Positions 52,474 through 60,749 of a stretch of DNA of 64,000 nucleotides are shown piece after piece. How positions within the stretch are numbered: the first letter of the stretch is position 1; every line of letters starts with the position of its first letter. Made by a program: the position numbers and the translations under genes. This DNA comes from Altererythrobacter sp. Root672 (lineage in GTDB: Bacteria; Pseudomonadota; Alphaproteobacteria; Sphingomonadales; Sphingomonadaceae): positions 930,001-994,000 of the forward strand of contig NZ_LMHH01000001.1 in assembly GCF_001427865.1 (NCBI RefSeq). Direction: 5' to 3'. The notes below the pieces were generated by a model. That model saw only the letters and a program-made list of their open reading frames with translations. It had not been told where the DNA came from and made no database searches.

Positions 52474-54016
52474 GCCCTACTATCTTACTACCGCTATCCA
52501 CTATCCCAACGGCCGCCCGCACATCGGGCATGCCTACGAAACGATCGCGGCCGATGTCATGGCCCGCTTCCAGCGGCTCCGCGGCCGTGAGGTTCGGTTT
52601 CAGACCGGAACCGACGAGCATGGCCTCAAGATGGCGCAGAAGGCGCGCGATCTGGGCGTAACTCCACGCGAACTGGCGGACGAAATGTCCAGCTATTTCC
52701 GTGAATTGTTCGACAAGCTTGATATCACTTACGATCGCTTCTTCCGCACCAGCGAGGCCGATCATCACCGCGCGAGCCAGGCCCTGTGGCAGGCGATGGA
52801 GGCCAATGGCGATCTCTATCTCGACCGCTATGAAGGTTGGTATTCGGTCCGGGACGAGGCTTACTACGACGAGGGTGAACTGGTCGAAGGGGAGGGGGGC
52901 GAAAAGCTCTCACCCCAGGGCACGCCCGTCGAATGGACGGTAGAAGAGAGCTGGTTCTTCCGCCTCTCGCGCTACCAGGAACCGCTGCTCGAGCTTTTTC
53001 GCAACGATCCCGAGTTCGTGCGACCAGACACCCGCCGCAACGAAGTGCTGCGCTTCGTTGAGGGTGGGCTACGCGATCTCTCGGTTAGTCGGAGCAGCTT
53101 CGATTGGGGGGTCAAGGTTCCCGGGCACGAAGACCACGTGATGTACGTCTGGGTCGATGCCCTGACCAATTACCTCACGGGTATCGGCTATCCCGATGAC
53201 ACCGCAGAGTTTCGCAAGTTCTGGCCGGCCAATCTCCATTTGATCGGCAAGGATATCGTCCGCTTTCACGCGGTCTACTGGCCGGCGTTCCTCATGAGCG
53301 CGGGCTTGCCGCTGCCCAAGGCCGTGTTCGCCCATGGCTTCCTGCTCAACCGTGGCGTGAAGGAGTCGAAGACTCTCGGCAACGTGACCGACCCCGGCGA
53401 ACTGGCCGACCGGTACGGTGTCGATACCTTGCGCTACTTCCTGCTGCGCGAGTTCAGCTTCGGCCAGGACGGGTCGTGGTCGCACGAGGCGATCGTGAAC
53501 CGCAACAATGCCGAACTGGCGAACAGCTTCGGCAATCTGGCGCAGCGAGTGATGAGCTTCATCGCCAAGAACTGCGACGGTGGCTTTACCGCCGAGGCGC
53601 CGGTACTCGAGGCCGATCAGGCGCTGCGGGACAAAGTGGCGCGCGCGTGCTCAGTCGAATTGCCCAAAGCGTTCGAATCCTTGGCATTTGCCGCTGGCCT
53701 GGAAGCGTGGATGCAGGCTGTCTTTGCCTGTAACGCCTACGTCGACGAGCAGGCTCCGTGGGCGCTTCGCAAGACCGATCCGGCGCGGATGGAACGCGTT
53801 CTGGCCACCCTATGCGGTTGTATTCGCGATCTTGCGGTTGCGATTTCACCGGTGACGCCGCGTGCGGCGACCAAGATGCTCGACGCCCTGTCGATCCCGG
53901 CGGACGCTCGCGATTTCGCCGCGCTGGCCAATGATCCGGCGCTCGAAGCGATCCGCGTGGACAATCCCTCGCCGGTGTTCCCCCGGCTCGAGCTGCCAGC
54001 AGAGGCTTCGGCTTGA
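52466..54016 (+). CDS. metG: Methionyl-tRNA synthetase
   Basis: 516 residues from the ATG at 52466, overlapping holB by eight bases; GTG at 52454 is an alternative. The HIGH signature is at residues 19-22 (GRPHIGHAYE) and the KMSKS-equivalent reads KESKT (GVKESKTLGN). The zinc-type insertion is absent or reduced, and the chain lacks the C-terminal tRNA-binding domain of E. coli MetG, which is the short alphaproteobacterial form. It charges initiator and elongator tRNA-Met. Its stop overlaps tatD as TGATG. Confidence 0.96.
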   Translation: MVEPYYLTTAIHYPNGRPHIGHAYETIAADVMARFQRLRGREVRFQTGTDEHGLKMAQKARDLGVTPRELADEMSSYFRELFDKLDITYDRFFRTSEADHHRASQALWQAMEANGDLYLDRYEGWYSVRDEAYYDEGELVEGEGGEKLSPQGTPVEWTVEESWFFRLSRYQEPLLELFRNDPEFVRPDTRRNEVLRFVEGGLRDLSVSRSSFDWGVKVPGHEDHVMYVWVDALTNYLTGIGYPDDTAEFRKFWPANLHLIGKDIVRFHAVYWPAFLMSAGLPLPKAVFAHGFLLNRGVKESKTLGNVTDPGELADRYGVDTLRYFLLREFSFGQDGSWSHEAIVNRNNAELANSFGNLAQRVMSFIAKNCDGGFTAEAPVLEADQALRDKVARACSVELPKAFESLAFAAGLEAWMQAVFACNAYVDEQAPWALRKTDPARMERVLATLCGCIRDLAVAISPVTPRAATKMLDALSIPADARDFAALANDPALEAIRVDNPSPVFPRLELPAEASA

Positions 54017-54792
54017 TGTTGATCGATAGCCACTGCCACCTCAACTACGAAGGGTTGGTTGAGAACCAAGGGGCTGTTCTCGCCCGTGCGCGAGAGGCGG
54101 GTGTGAAGGCGTTTCTCAACATCTCGACACGACGCAAGGAATGGGAAGCCATCGTCGCGACGGCTGAGCGCGAGCCCGACGTCTGGGCGAGCATTGGCAT
54201 TCACCCGCACGAGGCCGATCAGCACGCAGACTTGGGCGAGGCCGCCCTGCTGGAAGCCGCCGCCCATCCAAGAGTGATCGGGATCGGGGAAAGTGGCCTC
54301 GACTACTATTACGACAAATCGGACAGGGCGGTGCAGCAGGCGCTGTTCCGGACGCATATCGCGGTGGCGCGCACGACCGGGCTTCCGATCATCATCCACA
54401 CTCGCGATGCCGATGACGACACATTCGGGATCCTGGCGGACGAGATGGAGCAGGGGGCGTTTCCGGCGCTGATCCACTGCTTCACCGCGTCGGCCGAGTT
54501 TGGGCGCAAGGTGCTTGACCTCGGATTGACCATCTCGATCTCGGGCATAGTGACTTTCAAGAATGCGCGCGAACTACAGGAATTCGCTGCGGAAATTCCT
54601 GCGGACCGCCTGCTGGTCGAAACCGACAGCCCGTTCCTGGCGCCGGTCCCGCACCGCGGCAAGACCTGCGAGCCGGCGTATGTCCGCGACACCGCTGAAT
54701 TTGTGGCCCAGTTGCGCGGAGAGAGCCTCGAGGCACTGGCGGCCAACACCACGCGCAACTTCTACGCCCTGTTCAGCAAGGCCGCGCCATGA
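54016..54792 (+). CDS. tatD: TatD-family metal-dependent hydrolase
   Basis: 258 residues. The amidohydrolase-type metal site begins with DSHCHL at 4-9, then GIGESGLDYYY, IIIHTRDADDD, LIHCFTAS and the late ETDSPFL. The family are cytoplasmic 3'-5' exonucleases or deoxyribonucleases used in DNA quality control, despite the name. The start at 54016 overlaps the metG stop. This metG-tatD-MBL order is common in alphaproteobacteria. Confidence 0.95.
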   Translation: MLIDSHCHLNYEGLVENQGAVLARAREAGVKAFLNISTRRKEWEAIVATAEREPDVWASIGIHPHEADQHADLGEAALLEAAAHPRVIGIGESGLDYYYDKSDRAVQQALFRTHIAVARTTGLPIIIHTRDADDDTFGILADEMEQGAFPALIHCFTASAEFGRKVLDLGLTISISGIVTFKNARELQEFAAEIPADRLLVETDSPFLAPVPHRGKTCEPAYVRDTAEFVAQLRGESLEALAANTTRNFYALFSKAAP

Positions 54793-55556
54793 AGCTCCTG
54801 GTGCTCGGATCCGGGACCTCAACCGGCGTTCCGCGCATCGGCAATGATTGGGGCGAATGCGACCCCAACGAGCCGAGAAACCGGCGGACTCGCGTCTCGA
54901 TCATGGTCGAAAGCAACGAAGGGGCGCGGTTGCTCGTCGATACCTCGCCTGATCTCCGCCATCAGCTGTTGAACAACAACATCGACAAGGTCGATGCGGT
55001 CTTCTGGACGCATGACCATGCTGATCATTGTCACGGGATCGACGACTTGCGTCCGATGCGCTTCCATCGGAGTGCGCCGCTGGCAGGCTTTGCTTCCGCC
55101 GACACCGCGCGTCGTCTGCGGCAGCGGTTCGGCTACGTCTTCTCGGGTCGGGACGGCTATCCGACCATCGTTCAACTTGAGACCCTCGATGTAGTGAAGA
55201 TCCACCAGGGCTTTGCCGTGGGCTCCGTGGAAATGCCGCATGGGCCAATAAAGAGCACCGGATATCGCTTCGAGGCTGACGGAAAATCAATTGGTTATGC
55301 GACGGACTTCGCAGAGATTACCGATGAGATGGTCGACTTGTTCTATGACATCGACATCTTGGTAACCGACTGCCTGCGCCGCGAACCTCATCCGACCCAT
55401 GCGGGCCTCGGGACGGCGCTCAAGTTGATTGAACTGTGCGGTGCCAAAACGGCCGTTCTATCGCATCTCGACAAGAGCATGGACTATGCGGAGCTTTCCC
55501 AGGAAGTGCCGCCGGGTGTTCTGGTCGGATATGATGGCATGGAACTGATCGCATGA
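54789..55556 (+). CDS. MBL-fold hydrolase, PhnP-like
   Basis: 255 residues, ATG overlapping the tatD stop. Metallo-beta-lactamase fold: FWTHDHADHCHGIDDL carries the HxHxDH zinc motif, with later MPHGPIKSTGYR and SHLDKSMDY supplying more ligands. It belongs to the PhnP/cyclic-phosphodiesterase branch conserved next to tatD; the natural substrate is uncertain. The C-terminal stop overlaps the start of the small membrane protein gene by four bases, so the chain continues. Confidence 0.9.
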   Translation: MKLLVLGSGTSTGVPRIGNDWGECDPNEPRNRRTRVSIMVESNEGARLLVDTSPDLRHQLLNNNIDKVDAVFWTHDHADHCHGIDDLRPMRFHRSAPLAGFASADTARRLRQRFGYVFSGRDGYPTIVQLETLDVVKIHQGFAVGSVEMPHGPIKSTGYRFEADGKSIGYATDFAEITDEMVDLFYDIDILVTDCLRREPHPTHAGLGTALKLIELCGAKTAVLSHLDKSMDYAELSQEVPPGVLVGYDGMELIA

Positions 55557-55723
55557 ACGCCTACGCCTGGGTTTCGGTGATAGCGCTGACGGGATGGCTC
55601 GTGCTCGCCGCGGGTTCTTATCGTGCGCATCGGATCGGCGCAAAGAAGACCGTGGTCATGGCTTTGGCATGGGGCGCGATCTTCCTGCTGATCGCCGGGT
55701 TCTTCTCGGCGATAGGGCATTGA
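55553..55723 (+). CDS. Small membrane protein, 56 aa, two helices
   Basis: The frame MNAYAWVSVIALTGWLV to FFSAIGH starts with an ATG that overlaps the MBL hydrolase stop as ATGA, so it is almost certainly translated by coupling. Two hydrophobic segments (about 5-21 and 33-52) flank a short basic turn RAHRIGAKK, giving a hairpin with both ends outside under the positive-inside rule. No family is recognised by me. It is the last gene of the overlapping chain from dac, and codon use matches its neighbours. Confidence 0.75.
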   Translation: MNAYAWVSVIALTGWLVLAAGSYRAHRIGAKKTVVMALAWGAIFLLIAGFFSAIGH

Positions 55724-55752
55724 TGCCATGACCATCCGTAATCTCATTTAAC

Positions 55753-55766
55753 ATAATATATATTAT
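55753..55766. promoter_or_regulatory. AT-only palindrome before mazG
   Basis: ATAATAT-ATATTAT is a perfect 14-bp palindrome nine bases upstream of the mazG ATG, in a 45-base island almost free of G and C. It could contain a -10 element (TATTAT) or act as an insulator after the preceding operon; no Shine-Dalgarno sequence is obvious between it and mazG. Confidence 0.4.
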
Positions 55767-55775
55767 CATCCTGGC

Positions 55776-56534
55776 ATGTCAGATCAGCTCAACCGCCTCC
55801 TCTCGATAATGGCCCGCCTCCGCGATCCGCAGCGCGGCTGCGAATGGGATGTCGCTCAGACCTTTTCGACGATCGCGCCTTATACGATTGAAGAGGCGTA
55901 CGAAGTGGCCGACGCAATCGCCCGCGACGACATGGCGGAACTGCCAGGCGAACTCGGTGACCTCCTGTTGCAGGTCGTGTTTCACGCTCGCATGGCCGAG
56001 GAAGCCGGCCTGTTTGCTTTCGAGGATGTCGCGCGGGCCATCTCCGACAAGATGGAGGCCCGCCATCCACATGTGTTCGGCGATCCTGAGACTGATGGAG
56101 GTCGTCCTGGCTGGGAGGCGCTGAAGGCCGCAGAGCGTACCCACAAGGGAGCCGACAGCGCGCTCGATGGCGTTGCGCTGGCCTTGCCGGCGCTGCTGCG
56201 TGCCGAGAAGTTGCAGAAGCGAGCCGCTACGCAGGGTTTCGACTGGCCGGACACGGAAGGCCCCACTGCGAAACTCCACGAAGAGATTGAGGAGCTGAGG
56301 GACGCTCCGACAGACAAGCAGGTGGAAGAAGCGGGCGACCTGCTCTTTGCCGCGGTCAACCTGGTGCGCGCCTATGGCATTTCCGCAGAAGAAGCCTTGC
56401 GCGAGGCCAATGCGAAGTTCGAGCGCCGTTATCGAGCGATGGAGCAGCTATCCGAAGGCAAGTTTGCCGAGCTGGATCTCGATCGCCAGGAAGCGCTCTG
56501 GCAACAAGTGAAGCTGGGCGAGACTAACCGCTAG
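55776..56534 (+). CDS. mazG: Nucleoside triphosphate pyrophosphohydrolase MazG
   Basis: 252 residues. Two MazG domains: the first has RLRDPQRGCEWDVAQTF and EEAYEVADAI followed by ELGDLLLQVVFHA, the second has EEIEELRDAP and EAGDLLFAAVN with the paired acidic EExxE and ExxD metal sites. It removes pyrophosphate from non-canonical NTPs and modulates ppGpp-related stress in other bacteria. Its own small AT-rich promoter region separates it from the upstream chain. Its 3' end overlaps the convergent sulfotransferase gene by four bases. Confidence 0.95.
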   Translation: MSDQLNRLLSIMARLRDPQRGCEWDVAQTFSTIAPYTIEEAYEVADAIARDDMAELPGELGDLLLQVVFHARMAEEAGLFAFEDVARAISDKMEARHPHVFGDPETDGGRPGWEALKAAERTHKGADSALDGVALALPALLRAEKLQKRAATQGFDWPDTEGPTAKLHEEIEELRDAPTDKQVEEAGDLLFAAVNLVRAYGISAEEALREANAKFERRYRAMEQLSEGKFAELDLDRQEALWQQVKLGETNR

Positions 56535-57286
56535 GCTCCGGAGTGCCGTTCGGCCCAGGTCTTGGCGCCTTGCTGCGATTGCCGACCTATTTCCGGCACT
56601 TCGATCGCCGCCGATGGATCTAGTCCCACGCCCAGATAGGCAGCGACTGCCTCCACCGCGGCGCTCGGATCAGCAACCACGTCCTCGTACCAAAGCTCTA
56701 GGGGTGTGATGCCAAGATCTGCGAGCATCGCGGCCCAAGCCCCTTCGGCATCTTCAATAAGTTGCGTCGCCCGCTCGATGGCGATCGACGAATACTCAGG
56801 CTCAGCTCTGCCCATGGCCTCCTGCTCCTTGCGCCACACACCGGACAGGATTGCCCGGGCGTAGGAGATCGCGTGAGCGGTTGTGTCGCGACGGTGGAGC
56901 CAAATCACCCGACTTGCCGGGCGTGAGGGGAAGATGCCTCGCATGACGTCCCCAAGGAGCCTTTGGTTGGAACTGTGCAGGGCGGCAAACTGCATGGGAA
57001 ATCCCTTGAGGCCGAACACGCCGTTTGGCGATGTTCTACCCCGCAAGGCAGCCTGCCACAGGTTGATCTGTTCGACAGAAGACTCGCTGGCGTGCCCATA
57101 AGGACCGGTAGGGTCGAAATTGAGATATTCGAGCGGCGCGCCCAAACAGCCGGTCTGCCACAGGAGGTGGCTGAGATAAGTGCTTCCCGAACGCGGGACT
57201 GTGGCCAGTAGATAGGAAACCCGCGGCGATCCCTCCCACTCGGGAAAGTCGAATTTTGCTTCGTATCCGTTGTCGGCCGGAATCAC
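56531..57286 (-). CDS. Sulfotransferase, Stf0-like
   Basis: 251 residues from a GTG at 57286 overlapping the hflX stop by four bases (GTGA). The 5'-phosphosulfate loop PRSGSTYLSHLL and LGAPLEYLN early in the chain, then RVIWLHRRDTTAHAISYARA (3'-phosphate site) resemble Stf0, the PAPS-dependent trehalose 2-sulfotransferase. The N-terminus differs from mycobacterial Stf0, so the acceptor sugar or lipid is unknown. Cytoplasmic. Translational coupling to a GTPase gene of the hfq locus is unexpected. Confidence 0.85.
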   Translation of the reverse strand: MIPADNGYEAKFDFPEWEGSPRVSYLLATVPRSGSTYLSHLLWQTGCLGAPLEYLNFDPTGPYGHASESSVEQINLWQAALRGRTSPNGVFGLKGFPMQFAALHSSNQRLLGDVMRGIFPSRPASRVIWLHRRDTTAHAISYARAILSGVWRKEQEAMGRAEPEYSSIAIERATQLIEDAEGAWAAMLADLGITPLELWYEDVVADPSAAVEAVAAYLGVGLDPSAAIEVPEIGRQSQQGAKTWAERHSGA

Positions 57287-58557
57287 GCCCGTTCGCGCGC
57301 CTTGAAGCGATCCATGTCGCCTGGTGAAAGCCGAACTTCGTACCACGCACGATCGCCCTCGATCCCGTGTTCGAGCACCTCACCGTTTTGATGAAGCCAC
57401 GCTGCACCGGCACCGTCCGACAACGGCAGCTCAAGGCGGTATCGACGGTGCCCTTCAGTTAGCAGCGAGGCCACCCGCGCCTCTAGCGCTTCCACACCTT
57501 CTCCCGTGTGCGCCGAGATCAGCACCACGTCGGGATTTTCCTCCGCCGCATCGAGCAGATCTTCGCGCTGGTTTGGGTCGAGCAGGTCGAGCTTGTTCCA
57601 CGCTTCGAGAATGGGAATGCTGCCCCCCTCCCCGCTTTCTTCGGCGCCTACAACGCCCAGGTCCTCGAGCACATGGAGGACCTGGCCTTTCTGCGCGGAG
57701 TTGTCCGGATTGGCCATGTCGCGGACGTGCACGATCAGGTCGGCGGCGGTGACTTCCTCGAGCGTGGCGCGAAACGCGGCGACGAGCTGCGTCGGCAAGT
57801 CGGAGATAAAGCCCACTGTGTCTGACAGGATGGCCTTGTCGATACCGGGCAGCCGTACCGCCCGCATGGCAGGGTCCAAGGTGGCGAAGAGCAGATCTTC
57901 CGCCATGACGTCAGCCCCGGTCATCCGGTTGAAAAGTGTGGACTTTCCGGCGTTGGTGTAACCGACAAGCGCGATCACCGGCCAAGGCGCTCTCCCTCGC
58001 CGCTCGCGATGGAGCGCTCGGGTCTTGCGCACTTGCTCAAGGTCGCGGCGTAGTTTGCCCATGCGGGCGCGGATCAGACGACGGTCGGCTTCGATCTGCG
58101 TTTCGCCCGGGCCGCCGAGGAAGCCAAAACCGCCGCGTTGGCGTTCGAGGTGGGTCCAACTGCGGACCAGCCGGCTTTGCTGGTAGTCGAGGTGCGCCAG
58201 TTCCACCTGCAAGCGGCCTTCGGCAGTCGCCGCGCGCTCGCCGAAGATCTCGAGTATCAACCCGGTTCGGTCGATGACCTTCCGCTTGAGCTTCTCCTCG
58301 AGATTGCGCTGCTGGATCGCGGAAAGTGCGCCGTCGATGATGACCAGCTCGGCCTGATCTTGTTCGCAGGCTGTGGCGATGCGTTCGATCTGGCCTTCGC
58401 CGAACAGGGTAGCGGCCCGCACGTCGCGTACCGGGATGATGAAAGCCTCGGCGACGACGATACCGATCGCCATCGCCAGGCCTTTCGCCTCTTCCAGGCG
58501 AGCTTCCGGGTCTTCGGCCTGCCGCCCCTTGCGGCGAATGTCTGGGCAAACGACCAA
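57283..58557 (-). CDS. hflX: GTPase HflX (start codon uncertain)
   Basis: 424 residues from a TTG at 58557. N-terminal glycine-rich domain (HflX_N, about 1-170, including GFLGGPGETQIEADRR) and a GTPase domain with G1 GYTNAGKST, G3 DTVGF and G4 NKLD. HflX splits stalled ribosomes after heat shock. The frame is open for 25 further codons back to the hfq TAG (VDDEFEGEVTRGARALVVCPD fits family N-termini from VTRGARA on), but that stretch has no ATG or GTG. CTG at 58608 or an out-of-frame ATG at 58598 are the only other options. A one-base indel near 58590 would restore a normal start. Confidence 0.93.
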   Translation of the reverse strand: MVVCPDIRRKGRQAEDPEARLEEAKGLAMAIGIVVAEAFIIPVRDVRAATLFGEGQIERIATACEQDQAELVIIDGALSAIQQRNLEEKLKRKVIDRTGLILEIFGERAATAEGRLQVELAHLDYQQSRLVRSWTHLERQRGGFGFLGGPGETQIEADRRLIRARMGKLRRDLEQVRKTRALHRERRGRAPWPVIALVGYTNAGKSTLFNRMTGADVMAEDLLFATLDPAMRAVRLPGIDKAILSDTVGFISDLPTQLVAAFRATLEEVTAADLIVHVRDMANPDNSAQKGQVLHVLEDLGVVGAEESGEGGSIPILEAWNKLDLLDPNQREDLLDAAEENPDVVLISAHTGEGVEALEARVASLLTEGHRRYRLELPLSDGAGAAWLHQNGEVLEHGIEGDRAWYEVRLSPGDMDRFKARERA

Positions 58558-58632
58558 GGCCCGCGCCCCGCGGGTTACTTCGCCTTCGAACTCGTCATCG
58601 ACAATCAGTGGGTGGGTCCCAGGCCGTGAGGC

Positions 58633-59196
58633 CTAGGCCTCCGAGTCTTCGTCGCCGTCAAAATCGGTCGTGAGATCGACCGGCGCCGCGGGTTGAATGG
58701 TGGAAACTGCGTGCTTGTACGCGAGCTGCACGTAGCCTTCGCGCTCGAGCAGCATGCAGAACAGATCGTAAGCAGCGATCCGTCCCTGCAGCATCACGCC
58801 GTTCACCAGGAACATCGTGACCTGCACGCCGGCATCGCGGACACGCGACAGGAACACGTCCTGCAGCAGGCGCTGCTTGCGCGAACCATCGCCCGAGGAT
58901 TCGAACTGGGAAGCGTCGACCGGCTGACCGGGCATGATCGTCGAGATCGCGTGCTTGTAGACCAGCTGCGACTGACCATCGCGGCGGAGCAGGATCGAGA
59001 AGTTATCGAACCAGGTCACGATGCCTTGCAGCTTCACGCCCTTGACCAGGAACATGGTCACAGGCGTCTTTTCACGCCGGAGGTTGTTGAGGAACTGGTC
59101 CTGAAGATTGGCCGGCCTCATTCCGCTTGATGCTGCTGGTGCGGGCGCCGGCTCCGGTACGGCACGGGGACGCGCGCTCAGCTTTTCCTTGGCCAT
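58633..59196 (-). CDS. hfq: RNA chaperone Hfq, tandem Sm domains
   Basis: 187 residues, roughly twice a normal Hfq. A Pro/Ala-rich N-terminus (1-28) precedes Sm domain 1 (31-92: [16 protein letters not shown]66, and Y80-K81-H82) and domain 2 (111-171: [14 protein letters not shown]146, and Y160-K161-H162), with an acidic tail DFDGDEDSE. Both keep the proximal QD-F-YKH set. The rim Arg patch is RRE in domain 1 but RVRD in domain 2, and the distal-site Lys (K55) is M135 in domain 2. Three such chains would make a six-fold ring. The gene lies downstream of ntrX with its own 148-base leader. Confidence 0.93.
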   Translation of the reverse strand: MAKEKLSARPRAVPEPAPAPAASSGMRPANLQDQFLNNLRREKTPVTMFLVKGVKLQGIVTWFDNFSILLRRDGQSQLVYKHAISTIMPGQPVDASQFESSGDGSRKQRLLQDVFLSRVRDAGVQVTMFLVNGVMLQGRIAAYDLFCMLLEREGYVQLAYKHAVSTIQPAAPVDLTTDFDGDEDSEA

Positions 59197-59344
59197 TCAA
59201 CTGACTCCGTTTTGTTGGTGGCCGTTTTGCGGTCCACGTTCTGGCCCCACTCGTATGACGAGAAGACGGCCGACAAGTTTCAATCAACCTAGGCGGGACT
59301 TTGGCATCCCGTAAATACCAACTTTCACCTAGTGGAGCTTATTT

Positions 59345-60727
59345 TCACTCGTTTTCAATTTCATGACGTTCGCTCATTCCGAGCAGCTTGAGTTTGCGGT
59401 GAAGCGCCGAACGCTCCATGCCGATGAAACCCGCGGTCTTGGAGATGTTACCCGAGAAGCGACGGATCTGAATACGAAGGTACTCCCGCTCGAAGCTCTC
59501 GCGCGCCTCGCGCAAGGGAACGCCCATCAGCGTCGAGATACCCGAGCCGTTGTCGGCCGAGCCGCCCGTGATCTCTCCCGGAAGCATGTCAGGCTCGATC
59601 CGTTCCATCCGGTCGCGCGGGGCGAGGATGACGGTGCGTTCGACGACGTTGCGAAGCTGGCGCACGTTGCCTGGCCAGTCATAGGCCTGCAGCCCTGCCA
59701 TGGCCTCGGTGGAGATCGCGGGGACTTGCAGGCCCTGTTCGCGGGCGTAGCGGGTGAAGAAGTGCTCGGCGAGCACCGGTATGTCCTCCCGCCGCTCAGA
59801 CAGCGAGGGAACGCCGACCGGCACCACGTTGAGGCGATAGAACAAGTCTTCCCGGAAGCGCTTCTCGGCGATTTCCTTCTCCAGGTCGCGAGCGGTCGAC
59901 GAAACCACGCGCACGTCGACCCTGATCTGGCGATTCCCCCCGGCCCTGACGAAACTCTGCTCGGTCAGCACGCGCAGGATTCGGGCCTGCGTGCTCATCG
60001 GCATGTCGGCCACTTCATCAAGATAGAGCGTGCCGCCGTCCGCCATCTCCAGCAATCCGGCACGGACCAACTTTCCGTCGGCCTCTTCACCGAACAGCTC
60101 CTGCTCGAAGCGCTCGGGCGTGATGCGGGCGGAGTTGACGGTGACGAAGGCCTTGTCGGCGCGCGGACTCCAGGCATGGAGCAACCGGGCAGCCACCTCC
60201 TTGCCCGAGCCAGCGGGGCCCGTGATGAGGACGCGGCTACCGGTGTTGGCAACGCGCTTCAACGTAGCACGGACCTGGTTGATTGCGCTGGAATTGCCGG
60301 TGAACTCTTCGGCCAGCGCAATCCCTTCGCGCAGGCGGGCGTTCTCTCGTTGCAGCCGCTCGGTCTCGGTGGCGCGAGCCACCAGAAGCAGTAGGCGCTC
60401 AGCCTCAAACGGCTTTTCGATGAAGTCCACCGCCCCGCGGCCAATCGCGGACACAGCGGTGTCGATGTTACCGTGGCCGGAGAAGATGATCACGGGCAGT
60501 TGCGGTTCGCGCGCCTTGATCGCGTCGAGCACCTCGAGGCCGTCCATGGGGCTGCCGTGGAGCCAGACATCGAGCAGGACCAGGCTTGGCCGCAGCTCGT
60601 CCACCATGCGCAGCGCGGTGGTGCTGTCACCGGCCGTTCGACAACCATATCCTTCATCGGTCAGCACGCCCGCGACGAGTTCGCGAATATCCTGTTCGTC
60701 ATCCACTACGAGGATGTCGAGCGCCAT
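59345..60727 (-). CDS. ntrX: Nitrogen response regulator NtrX
   Basis: 460 residues from the ATG at 60727 (GGAG eight bases upstream); an upstream in-frame extension to 60826 is inside ntrY. Receiver domain (about 1-120) has ILVVDDEQDI and phospho-acceptor D in VLLDVWLHG. The AAA+ domain has Walker A GPAGSGKE and Walker B GGTLYLDEVADM. The GAFTGA loop is replaced by EADGKLVRAG, so it should not activate sigma-54, which is normal for NtrX. C-terminal Fis-type HTH (ISKTAGFIGMERSALHRKL). Coupled to the membrane kinase NtrY. Confidence 0.95.
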   Translation of the reverse strand: MALDILVVDDEQDIRELVAGVLTDEGYGCRTAGDSTTALRMVDELRPSLVLLDVWLHGSPMDGLEVLDAIKAREPQLPVIIFSGHGNIDTAVSAIGRGAVDFIEKPFEAERLLLLVARATETERLQRENARLREGIALAEEFTGNSSAINQVRATLKRVANTGSRVLITGPAGSGKEVAARLLHAWSPRADKAFVTVNSARITPERFEQELFGEEADGKLVRAGLLEMADGGTLYLDEVADMPMSTQARILRVLTEQSFVRAGGNRQIRVDVRVVSSTARDLEKEIAEKRFREDLFYRLNVVPVGVPSLSERREDIPVLAEHFFTRYAREQGLQVPAISTEAMAGLQAYDWPGNVRQLRNVVERTVILAPRDRMERIEPDMLPGEITGGSADNGSGISTLMGVPLREARESFEREYLRIQIRRFSGNISKTAGFIGMERSALHRKLKLLGMSERHEIENE

Positions 60728-60749
60728 TAGCTTATCTCCATTTGCATGC

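Noticed and set aside
59345-60727. NtrX as a damaged sigma-54 activator, because the GAFTGA motif is missing
   Set aside because: Absence of GAFTGA is a normal trait of NtrX, so this is not degeneration.
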